From assembly GCA_050252075.1 (NCBI GenBank), contig JBFWLP010000074.1, forward strand, positions 1 through 16,439: a DNA stretch of 16,439 bases, given 5' to 3'. The position numbers and the translations under genes were made by a program. This document shows, one piece after another, positions 6,970 to 14,592 of the stretch (within the stretch, counting starts at the first letter, position 1; every line of letters begins with the position of its first letter). A model generated the notes under the pieces. The model worked only from the letters and a program-made list of their open reading frames with translations, ran no database searches and was not told where the DNA came from. Source of the DNA: JAAYGT01 sp050252075. GTDB lineage: Bacteria; Pseudomonadota; Gammaproteobacteria; Burkholderiales; Burkholderiaceae_B.

Positions 6970-8169
6970 GTGAAACCCTATACCTTGCCCGATCCTGAAG
7001 GTCATTTCGGCCAGTTTGGCGGCTCCTTTGTTTCCGAAACGCTGGTGCATGCGCTCGACGAGCTTAAAGCGGCCTATGCCAGGTACCAGAATGATCCCGA
7101 ATTCCTGCGTGAATTCAACGATGAGCTCACTCATTTCGTGGGCCGCCCCAGCCCGGTCTATCATGCGCGCCGCTGGTCCGACAAGCTTGGCGGAGCACAG
7201 ATCTGGTTCAAGCGCGAAGACCTGAACCATACCGGTGCGCACAAGATCAACAACTGCATCGGCCAGATACTGCTGGCCAAACGCATGGGCAAGCCGCGCA
7301 TCATCGCGGAAACCGGTGCCGGCCAGCACGGCGTGGCAACAGCTACCGTGGCGGCGCGCTACGGTCTTGAATGCGTTGTGTACATGGGCAGCGAAGATGT
7401 CCGGCGGCAGGCTTCGAACGTGTATCGCATGAAGCTGCTGGGCGCTACGGTTGTGCCGGTCGATTCCGGCTCCCGAACGCTGAAAGATGCGTTGAACGAA
7501 GCCATGCGCGACTGGGTGACCAATGTGGAAAACACTTTCTACATTATCGGTACTGTCGCGGGCCCTCATCCGTATCCCATGATGGTGCGTGATTTCCAGT
7601 CGGTCATCGGCAAGGAATGCCTGGAGCAAATGCCCAAGGAAACCGGACGCCAGCCCGATTACGTGGTGGCCTGCGTGGGCGGCGGATCCAACGCCATTGG
7701 CATTTTCCATCCTTACATCGATCATCCCGAGGTTCAGCTGGTTGGCGTTGAAGCCGCCGGCGACGGCGTCAGCACCGGGCGGCATGCCGCATCGCTGAAC
7801 GCCGGGGTGGTTGGGGTGTTGCATGGCAACCGCACCTACGTCATCCAGGACGAAAACGGGCAAGTCGTTGAAACCCACTCTATTTCGGCAGGTCTGGATT
7901 ACCCCGGCGTAGGGCCTGAACATGCCTGGCTGAAAGACGCCGGTCGCGCCTCGTACCAGATGGTCACCGACCAGGAAGCGCTGGCGGCTTTTCACGACTG
8001 CTGCCGCACGGAAGGCATCATGCCGGCCCTGGAGTCGGCCCATGCCATCGCCCATGCCGTAAAGCTGGCGCCTACATTGCCTAAAGATAAAATCATTCTG
8101 GTGAACCTGTCGGGTCGTGGCGACAAAGATATGCATACCGTGGCCGAATTCAGTGGCATCAGCCTGTAA
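6970..8169 (+). CDS. trpB: Tryptophan synthase beta chain
   Basis: The 399-residue PLP enzyme condenses indole, channelled from TrpA, with serine to give tryptophan. The PLP lysine is Lys92 in HTGAHKINN (Lys87 in E. coli numbering). The catalytic-base region is ETGAGQHG (Glu114), and the phosphate-binding loop is GGGSNAIG at 237-244. Length and start region (QFGGSFVSETL) are those of full-length TrpB. The start is GTG, with AAAAGAG a few bases upstream as a partial ribosome binding site; no nearby in-frame ATG fits the family better. trpA follows after 31 bp, as expected for the alpha2-beta2 complex. The usual beta-proteobacterial upstream partner trpF is absent; relA takes that place. Confidence 0.97.
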   Translation: MKPYTLPDPEGHFGQFGGSFVSETLVHALDELKAAYARYQNDPEFLREFNDELTHFVGRPSPVYHARRWSDKLGGAQIWFKREDLNHTGAHKINNCIGQILLAKRMGKPRIIAETGAGQHGVATATVAARYGLECVVYMGSEDVRRQASNVYRMKLLGATVVPVDSGSRTLKDALNEAMRDWVTNVENTFYIIGTVAGPHPYPMMVRDFQSVIGKECLEQMPKETGRQPDYVVACVGGGSNAIGIFHPYIDHPEVQLVGVEAAGDGVSTGRHAASLNAGVVGVLHGNRTYVIQDENGQVVETHSISAGLDYPGVGPEHAWLKDAGRASYQMVTDQEALAAFHDCCRTEGIMPALESAHAIAHAVKLAPTLPKDKIILVNLSGRGDKDMHTVAEFSGISL

Positions 8170-8200
8170 TCCGTAACGATAACCATCAAGTTTTCTTACC

Positions 8201-9046
8201 ATGACACCTTCGAATGAGCGCCTGAAAGCAGCGTTTGATAAAAAGCGCGGAGGAACCGCTCTTATTCCTTATATTGCAGCGGGCGATCCTTCCCCGTCGG
8301 TCACACCCCGGCTGATGCATGCGCTGGTCAGCGCCGGTGCCGATGTCATTGAGCTTGGCGTTCCGTTTTCCGATCCCATGGCCGACGGCCCGACCATTCA
8401 GCGTGCCGCAGAACGTGCCATTCGCCAGGGCGTCGGGCTGCGACAGGTGCTTGACATGGTGGCGGTGTTTCGGGAAAACGACCAGACAACGCCGGTCGTG
8501 CTGATGGGCTACGCCAACCCCATTGAGCGCATGGGCCAGGAAAGCTTTGTGACCGCTGCCCGCAAGGCGGGGGTCGACGGCGTGCTGGTGGTCGATTACC
8601 CTCCTGAGGAAGCCGTCGAATTTGCCGACCGCCTGGGGCAGGCATCCATCGACCCCATTTTTCTGCTGGCGCCTACGTCCAGTGAAGACCGCATCCGCAA
8701 GGTTGGCCAGATAGCGCGCGGTTACGTGTACTACGTCTCGTTGAAAGGGGTGACGGGGGCGGGAACACTGGATACCGACGAGGTGGCACGCCGCATCGAT
8801 ACAATACGCCGGCACGTTACCGTTCCGGTGGGTGTGGGTTTCGGCATCCGCGACGAAGAAAGCGCCCGGAAGCTTGCCCAGTGCGCCGATGCGGTTGTCA
8901 TCGGCAGCAAGTTGATAGAAACCATGGAAACCGCGGTGCAGCAGGCCCGCGATACCGGTCACGACGACACGTCGGCCCACGAGCAGGCGGTTGGCGCCGC
9001 CCGTCAGTGGCTTGGCCGGATACACGCGGCGCTTCAGCCGGCGTAG
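8201..9046 (+). CDS. trpA: Tryptophan synthase alpha chain
   Basis: TIM-barrel subunit of 281 residues that cleaves indole-3-glycerol phosphate to indole and glyceraldehyde 3-phosphate and hands indole to TrpB. The catalytic residues are Glu51 (ELGVPFSDP) and Asp62 (PMADGP), matching Glu49 and Asp60 of the Salmonella enzyme. Further family motifs are PIERMGQESF, VLVVDYPPEE and the phosphate-binding GFGIRDEE. The start directly precedes NERLKAAF, the common N-terminus of TrpA. It lies 31 bp after trpB and 35 bp before accD on the same strand, so one operon is likely. No strong Shine-Dalgarno is seen, which may mean translation depends partly on upstream ribosomes. Confidence 0.97.
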   Translation: MTPSNERLKAAFDKKRGGTALIPYIAAGDPSPSVTPRLMHALVSAGADVIELGVPFSDPMADGPTIQRAAERAIRQGVGLRQVLDMVAVFRENDQTTPVVLMGYANPIERMGQESFVTAARKAGVDGVLVVDYPPEEAVEFADRLGQASIDPIFLLAPTSSEDRIRKVGQIARGYVYYVSLKGVTGAGTLDTDEVARRIDTIRRHVTVPVGVGFGIRDEESARKLAQCADAVVIGSKLIETMETAVQQARDTGHDDTSAHEQAVGAARQWLGRIHAALQPA

Positions 9047-9081
9047 CAAGAACAAGGCAGAGGCCCAACAGGATAATAACT

Positions 9082-9957
9082 ATGAGCTGGATTGATAAAA
9101 TTTTGCCGCCGCGGATCAACCGCAGCAACGATGGCGGCAAGCGCGTTCCCGAGGGAATATGGGTCAAGTGCCCATCGTGCGAATCAGTGCTGTACAAAGA
9201 AGATCTGAAAGCCACACTCAATGTGTGTCCCAAATGCAGCCATCATATGCGCATCGGTGCCAGAGCCCGAATTGATGCCCTTCTTGATGCCGAGGGCCGG
9301 GTCGAAATCGGTCAGGACACGCGGCCAATGGATCCTTTGAAGTTCAAGGACAGCCGCAAGTATCCCGAGCGTGTCAGCGAGGCGGTGAAGCAAACGGGCG
9401 AAAGCGAGGCCATGGTCGTCATGAGCGGAACCATTTTGTCCGTTCCCGCCGTGCTGGCATGCTTCGAGTTCGAGTTCATGGGAGGGTCCATGGGGTCGGT
9501 CGTCGGTGAGCGCTTTGCCCGTGGTGTACAGGCAGCGATCGAGAATCGCTCCCCTTTCATCTGTGTGGCCGCGTCGGGCGGTGCCCGTATGCAGGAAAGC
9601 CTGTTTTCACTGATGCAAATGGCCAAAACCAACGCCATGCTTACCCGCTTGTCGCAGGCAGGGTTGCCGTTCATCAGCATTCTTACCGACCCGACCATGG
9701 GTGGGGTATCGGCCAGCTTTGCGTTTATGGGCGATGTCGTGATTGCCGAACCAAAAGCACTGATCGGTTTTGCCGGCCCGCGTGTCATTGAGCAAACGGT
9801 ACGCGAAAAATTGCCCGAAGGCTTTCAGCGGGCCGAGTTTCTGCTCGAAAAAGGCGCCGTTGATTGCGTGGTCGATCGTCGGGAAATGCGTGAAGAGCTC
9901 GCCCACATTCTGGCGTTGCTGACTCGCCAGCCGGTCGAGGTTGTCAGCAAGGTTTAG
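9082..9957 (+). CDS. accD: Acetyl-CoA carboxylase carboxyltransferase subunit beta
   Basis: The 291-residue zinc-containing subunit pairs with AccA to move the carboxyl group from biotin-BCCP to acetyl-CoA, the first step of fatty-acid synthesis. The zinc ribbon is C30-x2-C33-x15-C49-x2-C52, followed by the crotonase-like carboxyltransferase domain with GGARMQES, DPTMGGVSAS and the oxyanion-region GFAGPRVIEQT. The open frame runs upstream into trpA, but ATG 9082 begins the conserved MSWIDKILPP. It has AGGA (9070-9073) 8 bases before it, so this start is secure. It is the last gene of the trpB-trpA-accD run; a strong terminator follows, and the often adjacent folC is not present. Confidence 0.97.
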   Translation: MSWIDKILPPRINRSNDGGKRVPEGIWVKCPSCESVLYKEDLKATLNVCPKCSHHMRIGARARIDALLDAEGRVEIGQDTRPMDPLKFKDSRKYPERVSEAVKQTGESEAMVVMSGTILSVPAVLACFEFEFMGGSMGSVVGERFARGVQAAIENRSPFICVAASGGARMQESLFSLMQMAKTNAMLTRLSQAGLPFISILTDPTMGGVSASFAFMGDVVIAEPKALIGFAGPRVIEQTVREKLPEGFQRAEFLLEKGAVDCVVDRREMREELAHILALLTRQPVEVVSKV

Positions 9958-10012
9958 GTTCCTTACGCGCCGCCAGGCCGCCACGGCCTGATAGCCAAAG
10001 TGCTGGTGCAGT

Positions 10013-10049
10013 AAAAAGGCCACCCGGATACTCATCCGGGTGGCCTTTT
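10013..10049. terminator. Bidirectional Rho-independent terminator (accD / rne)
   Basis: A perfect 12-bp GC-rich stem (GGCCACCCGGAT/ATCCGGGTGGCC, 10018-10045) with a 4-base loop ACTC is flanked by AAAAA on the left and TTTT on the right. It therefore gives a stem followed by a U run on both strands. It lies between the stop codons of convergent accD and rne and can end both transcripts. Confidence 0.92.
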
Positions 10050-10071
10050 GCCTTTACTGGCTATGCAGCGC

Positions 10072-13000
10072 TTACGGCTGTGTTTCCACCTGCTGCAACG
10101 GTTCGTTCTGAGCCTGCGGAGCGGTTTTGCGTGCACGCCCCAGCTTGACGGCCGGCTGCTCGACCGGCGCGGCCGACGCTTCGGCACGCGTTTCGATCAG
10201 CTGCATGCCGGCGGCATCCAGGATCGACGTCAGGCCGCCTTGTGTAGCGGTACCGTTCGTCGCCGATTGACGTACAGGGGCTTGTGGCTCCGGTTCGCCG
10301 ACAGCTTCTTCTTCGACTGCTTCGGTCGGAACCTGTACCGGCGCTTCCGCTACGGGTTCTGCGGCAACCTGTTCGGGTGCTTCGGCCACGGGTTCCGCAT
10401 GAACTTGCGCCGGAGCTTCCGCTACGGGTTCTGCGGCAACCTGTCCCGGTGCTTCAGCCACGGGTTCTGCCGCAACCAGTGCCGGAGTTTCCGTTACGGC
10501 TTCCACGGGAGCCTGTGTCGGGGCTTGCTCCACAGGTTTGGCCGGCTCCAGTGGCATGGCGCCGGCGGCGGCGTCGGCCTTCACCGGCACTTCTGTTTCA
10601 GCCTGGGCTTGTTCCTGAGCAGCCGTGTCAACCGGCGCAGGAGCCGTTTGCGGGCTTGCCTGTACGACGGGAGCCTGGACAGGCACAGAGGTCGTGTCGG
10701 CGGGCGGGGCTGTGTCGGCTACATCATCGCCCGACAGCGGTGTTGGCTCGTCACCGGGTGCGCCGGTGGTTGCCGCATCCGAGGGGCGGCGGCTGCGACG
10801 GCTGCGACGGCGACGGCGCTTGCGTTCGGTGTCCACGGCTTCACCATCGGCATCCGCTGCCAGGGTGTCATTTGTGGGATCGTCGGCTTGCGTGTCCTGA
10901 TCTTCCTCGTCGTAGGATTGCGAGGCGTCAGCCCGCCGGGGCTTTTCGCGAGCCGGCGGGGCTTCCTGGGAAGCGTCGACTGCTGTGGCAACTGCAGCGA
11001 GCCCAGTGGCGGCGGCTGCCGACGGCTCGATGCCCAAGGTGTCAGCGGTGTCGGTGTCGTCGCGACGCGACTCATCGCGGCGGTTGCGCCCGCGCCCGCG
11101 CCGGTTGCGTGAGCGTCCGGAAGATGTTGTCTCCTGGGCGTCACTTGCAGCGTCGCGCGTGTCAGTGCGTGCAATGGTTTCTACTACGGGCTCGGACGGG
11201 GCGGCCTGGCGGCGCCCACGGGTGGGCTGGGTATCCTGGTCGCTGTCGCCGGCGGTTTCCTGGCCGGTACTGCGTTCCCGACGTCGGTTTCTGCCCCGTT
11301 CGCCCTGGGAAGAGCGACGCTCGCCTTGACGGCCATTGCGATTGCGCCCCTGGCCGGTTGCCGATTTCTTGGTGCCGTCCGCTTCAGCCTCGCTGGGGGC
11401 GGTTGTTGCCGCCGGTTGCGTTGCGCCTTTAAGCCAGCCAATAAGGCGCTTGAGCAGCGAAGGCCCGGAAGCCGGCGCCGCTGCTGCGGCTGTTTTGGCG
11501 ACGGGAGCGGCGGGTTGCGACGAGACGGGTGCCGGCTGGGCGGGGCTGATGCCTTTGACCAGGGCTTCCGGGCGTGCCTTGGCTTCCTGGGCCTGGTTCG
11601 GTGCCCACACCACATGCTGCTCGGGTTCGGTGATGAGTTCGAAACTGGTTTTTGATTCGTCCAGCCGTGGGTCATCGTGGCGCAGGCGCTCGATGTGGTG
11701 GTGCGGTGTTTCCAGATTCTTGTTGGGAATCAGGACCAGATTGACCTTCAGGCGCGATTCGATCTTGGTGATGTCGGCCCGTTTCTCGTTCAGCAGGAAG
11801 GTGGCGACTTCAACAGGTACTTGTGCATGCAGGGCGGCGGTACCTTCTTTCATGGCCTCTTCCTGCAACAGACGCAGCACATGCAAGGCGCTGGACTCTG
11901 CATCGCGGATAACGCCGGTGCCATTGCAGCGCGGGCAGGTAACGTGCGAACCCTCGTTCAGTGCCGGACGCAGGCGCTGGCGCGACAGTTCCATGAGGCC
12001 GAAGCGGGATATCTTGCCCATTTGCACGCGGGCCCGGTCGAAATGCAGGGCGTCACGCAGTCGCTGTTCAACGGCGCGCTGGTTCTTGCCGTCTTCCATA
12101 TCGATGAAATCGATGACGATCAGGCCGCCCAGGTCACGCAAGCGCAGCTGGCGGGCGACTTCGTCGGCCGCTTCCAGGTTGGTGCGCATGGCGGTTTCTT
12201 CGATGTCGGCGCCGCGTGTGGAGCGTGCCGAGTTCACGTCGATGGCCACCAGGGCTTCGGTGTGATCGATAACCACCGATCCGCCCGAGGGCAGCTGGAC
12301 CGTGCGCGCATAGGCGGTTTCGATCTGGTGTTCGATCTGGAAACGTGAAAACAGTGGGATATCGTCGCGATACATTTTCACGCGCTGGACGCTGTCGGGC
12401 ATGACCACGCTCATGAAAGCGGTGGCCTGCTCGAAAATTTCCGGCGTGTCGATAAGAATTTCGCCGATTTCGGGCGAGTAGTAATCACGGATGGCCCGGA
12501 TGACGAGACTCGATTCCAGGTAAATGAGAATGGGTGCGGCATTGTCGCGCGCGGCTACGTCGATGGCGTTCCACAGCTGCAGCAGATAGGTGAGATCCCA
12601 TTGCAGCTCTTCGACGGAACGCCCGATACCGGCCGTGCGGGCAATAATGCTCATGCCCGAGGGGACATCGAGCTGGTCCATGGTGTCGCGCAGTTCCTGG
12701 CGGTCTTCGCCTTCCACGCGGCGCGAGACGCCGCCGCCACGCGGATTGTTGGGCATCAGTACCAGGTAACGACCGGCCAGCGATATAAAGGTGGTCAGGG
12801 CGGCGCCCTTGTTGCCTCTTTCTTCTTTCTCGACCTGGATGATCAGTTCCTGCCCTTCGTGCAGGGCATCTTGAATGCGGGCGGTGCGGACATCGACGCC
12901 CTCTTTGAAGTAGGTTCGGGCCACTTCCTTGAAGGGAAGAAAGCCGTGGCGTTCTTCGCCATAGCTTACGAAGCAGGCCTCAAGGCCGGGTTCGATGCGG

Positions 13001-13140
13001 GTGATCACCCCTTTGTAAATGTTTCCTTTGCGCTGTTCGCGTCCTGCAGTTTCTATATCCAGATCGATGAGTTTCTGGCCGTCGACAATCGCAACGCGCA
13101 GTTCTTCCTGGTGCGTCGCATTGAACAACATTCGTTTCAT
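10072..13140 (-). CDS. rne: Ribonuclease E (endoribonuclease, degradosome scaffold)
   Basis: The 1022-residue endonuclease performs mRNA decay and rRNA/tRNA maturation. The N-terminus MKRMLFNATHQEELRVA is nearly the E. coli one. The S1 domain is about 37-120, a 5'-sensor/RNase H-like region follows, and the DNase I-like catalytic part has Asp301 and Asp344 (E. coli 303 and 346). The zinc link CPRC is at 402-405. After about residue 510 the chain is disordered: Arg-rich clusters (about 600-640, 680-700, 780-790), probably RNA-binding, then a Pro/Ala/Glu/Val-rich tail with 12-residue EPVAEAP repeats (about 885-932). Length near 1000 with this tail favours RNase E over RNase G. GGAG lies 10 bases before the ATG. 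The upstream leader is long and structured, suggesting autoregulation as in E. coli. It is convergent with accD and divergent from rluC. Confidence 0.96.
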   Translation of the reverse strand: MKRMLFNATHQEELRVAIVDGQKLIDLDIETAGREQRKGNIYKGVITRIEPGLEACFVSYGEERHGFLPFKEVARTYFKEGVDVRTARIQDALHEGQELIIQVEKEERGNKGAALTTFISLAGRYLVLMPNNPRGGGVSRRVEGEDRQELRDTMDQLDVPSGMSIIARTAGIGRSVEELQWDLTYLLQLWNAIDVAARDNAAPILIYLESSLVIRAIRDYYSPEIGEILIDTPEIFEQATAFMSVVMPDSVQRVKMYRDDIPLFSRFQIEHQIETAYARTVQLPSGGSVVIDHTEALVAIDVNSARSTRGADIEETAMRTNLEAADEVARQLRLRDLGGLIVIDFIDMEDGKNQRAVEQRLRDALHFDRARVQMGKISRFGLMELSRQRLRPALNEGSHVTCPRCNGTGVIRDAESSALHVLRLLQEEAMKEGTAALHAQVPVEVATFLLNEKRADITKIESRLKVNLVLIPNKNLETPHHHIERLRHDDPRLDESKTSFELITEPEQHVVWAPNQAQEAKARPEALVKGISPAQPAPVSSQPAAPVAKTAAAAAPASGPSLLKRLIGWLKGATQPAATTAPSEAEADGTKKSATGQGRNRNGRQGERRSSQGERGRNRRRERSTGQETAGDSDQDTQPTRGRRQAAPSEPVVETIARTDTRDAASDAQETTSSGRSRNRRGRGRNRRDESRRDDTDTADTLGIEPSAAAATGLAAVATAVDASQEAPPAREKPRRADASQSYDEEDQDTQADDPTNDTLAADADGEAVDTERKRRRRRSRRSRRPSDAATTGAPGDEPTPLSGDDVADTAPPADTTSVPVQAPVVQASPQTAPAPVDTAAQEQAQAETEVPVKADAAAGAMPLEPAKPVEQAPTQAPVEAVTETPALVAAEPVAEAPGQVAAEPVAEAPAQVHAEPVAEAPEQVAAEPVAEAPVQVPTEAVEEEAVGEPEPQAPVRQSATNGTATQGGLTSILDAAGMQLIETRAEASAAPVEQPAVKLGRARKTAPQAQNEPLQQVETQP
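10343..10522 (-). repeat. 36-bp in-frame tandem repeats within rne
   Basis: Four direct copies of a 36-bp unit start at 10343, 10379, 10415 and 10451, with a decayed fifth from 10487. Each encodes a 12-residue AEPVAEAPxQVx unit. Units 1 and 3 are almost identical in DNA, and units 2 and 4 resemble each other, giving a 72-bp higher-order period. The period is a multiple of three, so copy changes keep the frame. Confidence 0.9.
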
Positions 13141-13165
13141 GAGTGTGTTTCTCCGTAGTCATGGC

Positions 13166-13182
13166 GCGCCGATAATCGGCGC
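13166..13182 (-). promoter_or_regulatory. Hairpin just upstream of rne ribosome binding site
   Basis: A 7-bp perfect stem GCGCCGA/TCGGCGC with a 3-base loop lies 11 bases before the rne GGAG. It could influence ribosome loading or act as an RNase E substrate. Confidence 0.5.
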
Positions 13183-13224
13183 ACGACCGCGGGTCACTCG
13201 GTGTGAGGCGCTAAATCTGCGAAA

Positions 13225-13258
13225 GGAGGACGAGCTGACGACGTCAGTCAGTGCCTCC
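13225..13258 (-). promoter_or_regulatory. Nested hairpin in rne leader
   Basis: On the minus strand an outer GGAGG/CCTCC pair encloses an inner stem CTGAC/GTCAG (13235-13247, loop of 3). It lies about 85-118 bases before the rne start codon, inside the predicted leader. Confidence 0.4.
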
Positions 13259-13515
13259 GGTGTGTTCGGAAGGCACGGCGAACGTGTTGGTTCGCGGTTC
13301 GGTCAGCAGGAAGGTCAGGGTCACTTTCGGTGGTTGACAAAAAATATTGCTGGGAACGGCAGACGCGCTGTTGATTTCGCGCCTGGTGCGTAAAACGTAC
13401 ATACTTGAGCAGGGATTCAGCGCCGCACGCGGCTGGCCGGGGGGGAGCCCACGGCGGGCTGTTCGCCACGCCACCGTGTTCGCTCGCCCGGCATAAACCG
13501 GCGACCTAATGACCC

Positions 13516-13608
13516 AGAAGCTGAAACTGAGGCGGTACAATAAGGCCTTATGTCGCCCAACGGAGACGCACCCTTGCATCTCTACGTTCGGCGGTTTTTT
13601 CAGCTTCT
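13516..13608 (-). promoter_or_regulatory. Three-way-junction-like RNA element at the 5' end of the rne leader
   Basis: Outer arms AGAAGCTGAAA and TTTCAGCTTCT (13516-13526 and 13598-13608) are an 11-bp perfect inverted repeat. Inside are a long hairpin at 13554-13593 and a small palindromic hairpin around 13537-13553 (centre ATAAGGCCTTAT). The long hairpin has a 9-base arm with one mismatch, a 2-base bulge, an 8-bp stem and a 4-base loop. The pair 13567/13578 is C-A on the plus strand but G-U on the minus strand. This favours a structured RNA read toward rne. Confidence 0.5.
13536..13541 (+). promoter_or_regulatory. Weak candidate rluC -10 element
   Basis: TACAAT lies about 86 bases before the first rluC ATG. 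No -35 hexamer is convincing at the right spacing. It overlaps the palindromic hairpin of the rne leader element, so the match may be incidental. Confidence 0.25.
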
Positions 13609-13621
13609 AAAGGCTGACGCG

Positions 13622-13649
13622 ATTATATGCCGCTTTTCCCCATGAGCAA
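13622..13649 (-). promoter_or_regulatory. Predicted sigma70 promoter for rne
   Basis: On the minus strand TTGCTC (13649-13644), a 16-base spacer and a perfect TATAAT (13627-13622) form the best promoter match in the window. The expected start is near 13615, which gives an rne leader of about 475 bases. The promoter overlaps the start region of rluC on the other strand. Confidence 0.6.
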
Positions 13650-14592
13650 AACTGTTATTCACACTTCCCCCCCGCCAAAGGTTCGTCTGATGACGATCAG
13701 CGCCGAAAATGCCGGGCAGCGGGTCGACAATTTTTTGCTGCGAGAGTGCAAAGGGGTGCCCAAAAGCCATATATACAAGGCCATTCGCAATGGGGAAGTG
13801 CGGGTCAACAAGGGCCGTGTCGGGGCCGACACCCGCCTGGGTGCCGGCGATGTCCTGCGTGTTCCACCCATGCGCATGGCGGCACAGCCTCAGCGGTTTG
13901 TTCCGGCGGCGCAATTTCCCGTGGTCTATGAAGACGACGCGCTCATTGTGATCGACAAGCCGGCGGGCGTTGCCGTGCACGGCGGCAGTGGTGTATCTTT
14001 CGGCGTCATCGAACAGCTTCGGGCGGCGATGCCGGCCGAGCCCTTTCTTGAGCTGGCTCATCGGCTGGATCGTGAAACCTCGGGCTTGCTCATGATCGCC
14101 CGTCAACGCAAGGCGCTCATGGCACTGCACGAAATGATGCGCAATGGCCAGGGGCGCAAGCATTATCTGGCGCTGGTGGTAGGCGACTGGGTCAACGACC
14201 GCCAGCACCTGAGGCAGCCTCTTTTGAAATGGCTGACGGCATCGGGCGAGCGCCGGGTCAAGGTCGATCCCCTTGGCAAGCCGGCCCACACCATTGTCAC
14301 TGTAAAGAAACGGTTTGGGCGGTATAGTCTGGTGGGTGCGGAACTTCGCACCGGCCGAACCCATCAAATACGTGTACACCTGGCGGCTTCGGGCTTTCCC
14401 ATTGTGGGCGATGATAAATACGGCTCCGATGCCGTTCGCGACCACTTCAGGGCCGCCGGGTTCGATCGTATGTTTTTGCATGCCCATCGTCTGGAAATTC
14501 CCCACCCCCGGACGGGTGAGCTTTTGCAGCTGGAATCGCCTTTGCCGCCCGCCTGTGTCACACTTTTGAATGCATTGGAGCACCGTTTGTGA
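13627..14592 (+). CDS. rluC: 23S rRNA pseudouridine synthase RluC
   Basis: The 321-residue enzyme matches RluC, which isomerises uridines 955, 2504 and 2580 of 23S rRNA (E. coli numbering). An N-terminal S4 RNA-binding domain (about 25-85, GQRVDNFLLREC, KSHIYKAIR, GEVRVNKGR) precedes the RsuA/RluA-type catalytic domain. The catalytic motif HRLDRETSG holds Asp148. Further family motifs are VHGGSGVSFGVIE and RTHQIRVH. Start choice is uncertain: ATG 13627 has AAAGG 13 bases upstream, while ATG 13642 also fits the E. coli N-terminus length and ATG 13690 would be too short. The predicted rne promoter overlaps the first two. The gene is divergent from rne, as in E. coli, and its stop overlaps the next gene by 4 bp. 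Confidence 0.93.
   Translation: MPLFPMSKTVIHTSPPPKVRLMTISAENAGQRVDNFLLRECKGVPKSHIYKAIRNGEVRVNKGRVGADTRLGAGDVLRVPPMRMAAQPQRFVPAAQFPVVYEDDALIVIDKPAGVAVHGGSGVSFGVIEQLRAAMPAEPFLELAHRLDRETSGLLMIARQRKALMALHEMMRNGQGRKHYLALVVGDWVNDRQHLRQPLLKWLTASGERRVKVDPLGKPAHTIVTVKKRFGRYSLVGAELRTGRTHQIRVHLAASGFPIVGDDKYGSDAVRDHFRAAGFDRMFLHAHRLEIPHPRTGELLQLESPLPPACVTLLNALEHRL

Larger units (their letters stand above)
13141..13626. promoter_or_regulatory. rne-rluC divergent region: long structured rne leader
   Basis: This 486-bp region has no convincing gene; open frames across it look like chance. Reading toward rne it holds a promoter at its far end, a branched inverted-repeat structure (13516-13608), smaller hairpins at 13485-13503 and 13446-13460, a hairpin at 13225-13258, a 7-bp hairpin at 13166-13182, and the rne ribosome binding site GGAG (13154-13151). 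A long structured leader is known for E. coli rne, where it lets RNase E control its own mRNA. Here the same role is inference. Confidence 0.7.

Noticed and set aside
6781..8202. A 473-codon open frame antisense to trpB
   Set aside because: It lies entirely opposite the well-supported trpB and the relA end; high-GC codon bias makes such mirror frames common, and it has no family resemblance.
10780..10825. Short GC-rich 9-bp repeats in rne as a mobile or CRISPR-like repeat
   Set aside because: They simply encode an Arg-Arg-Ser-rich RNA-binding stretch; there are no spacers and no array structure.
10048..11432. Long plus-strand open frames opposite the rne tail
   Set aside because: They mirror the repetitive, Arg/Ala/Pro-rich 3' part of rne; composition (Gly/Phe/Arg or Pro/Arg runs) is explained by that.
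13244..13579. A 111-codon open frame on the minus strand in the rne-rluC gap
   Set aside because: No recognisable domain, Arg/Pro-rich low-quality composition typical of chance frames in GC-rich DNA, and it covers the structured rne leader.
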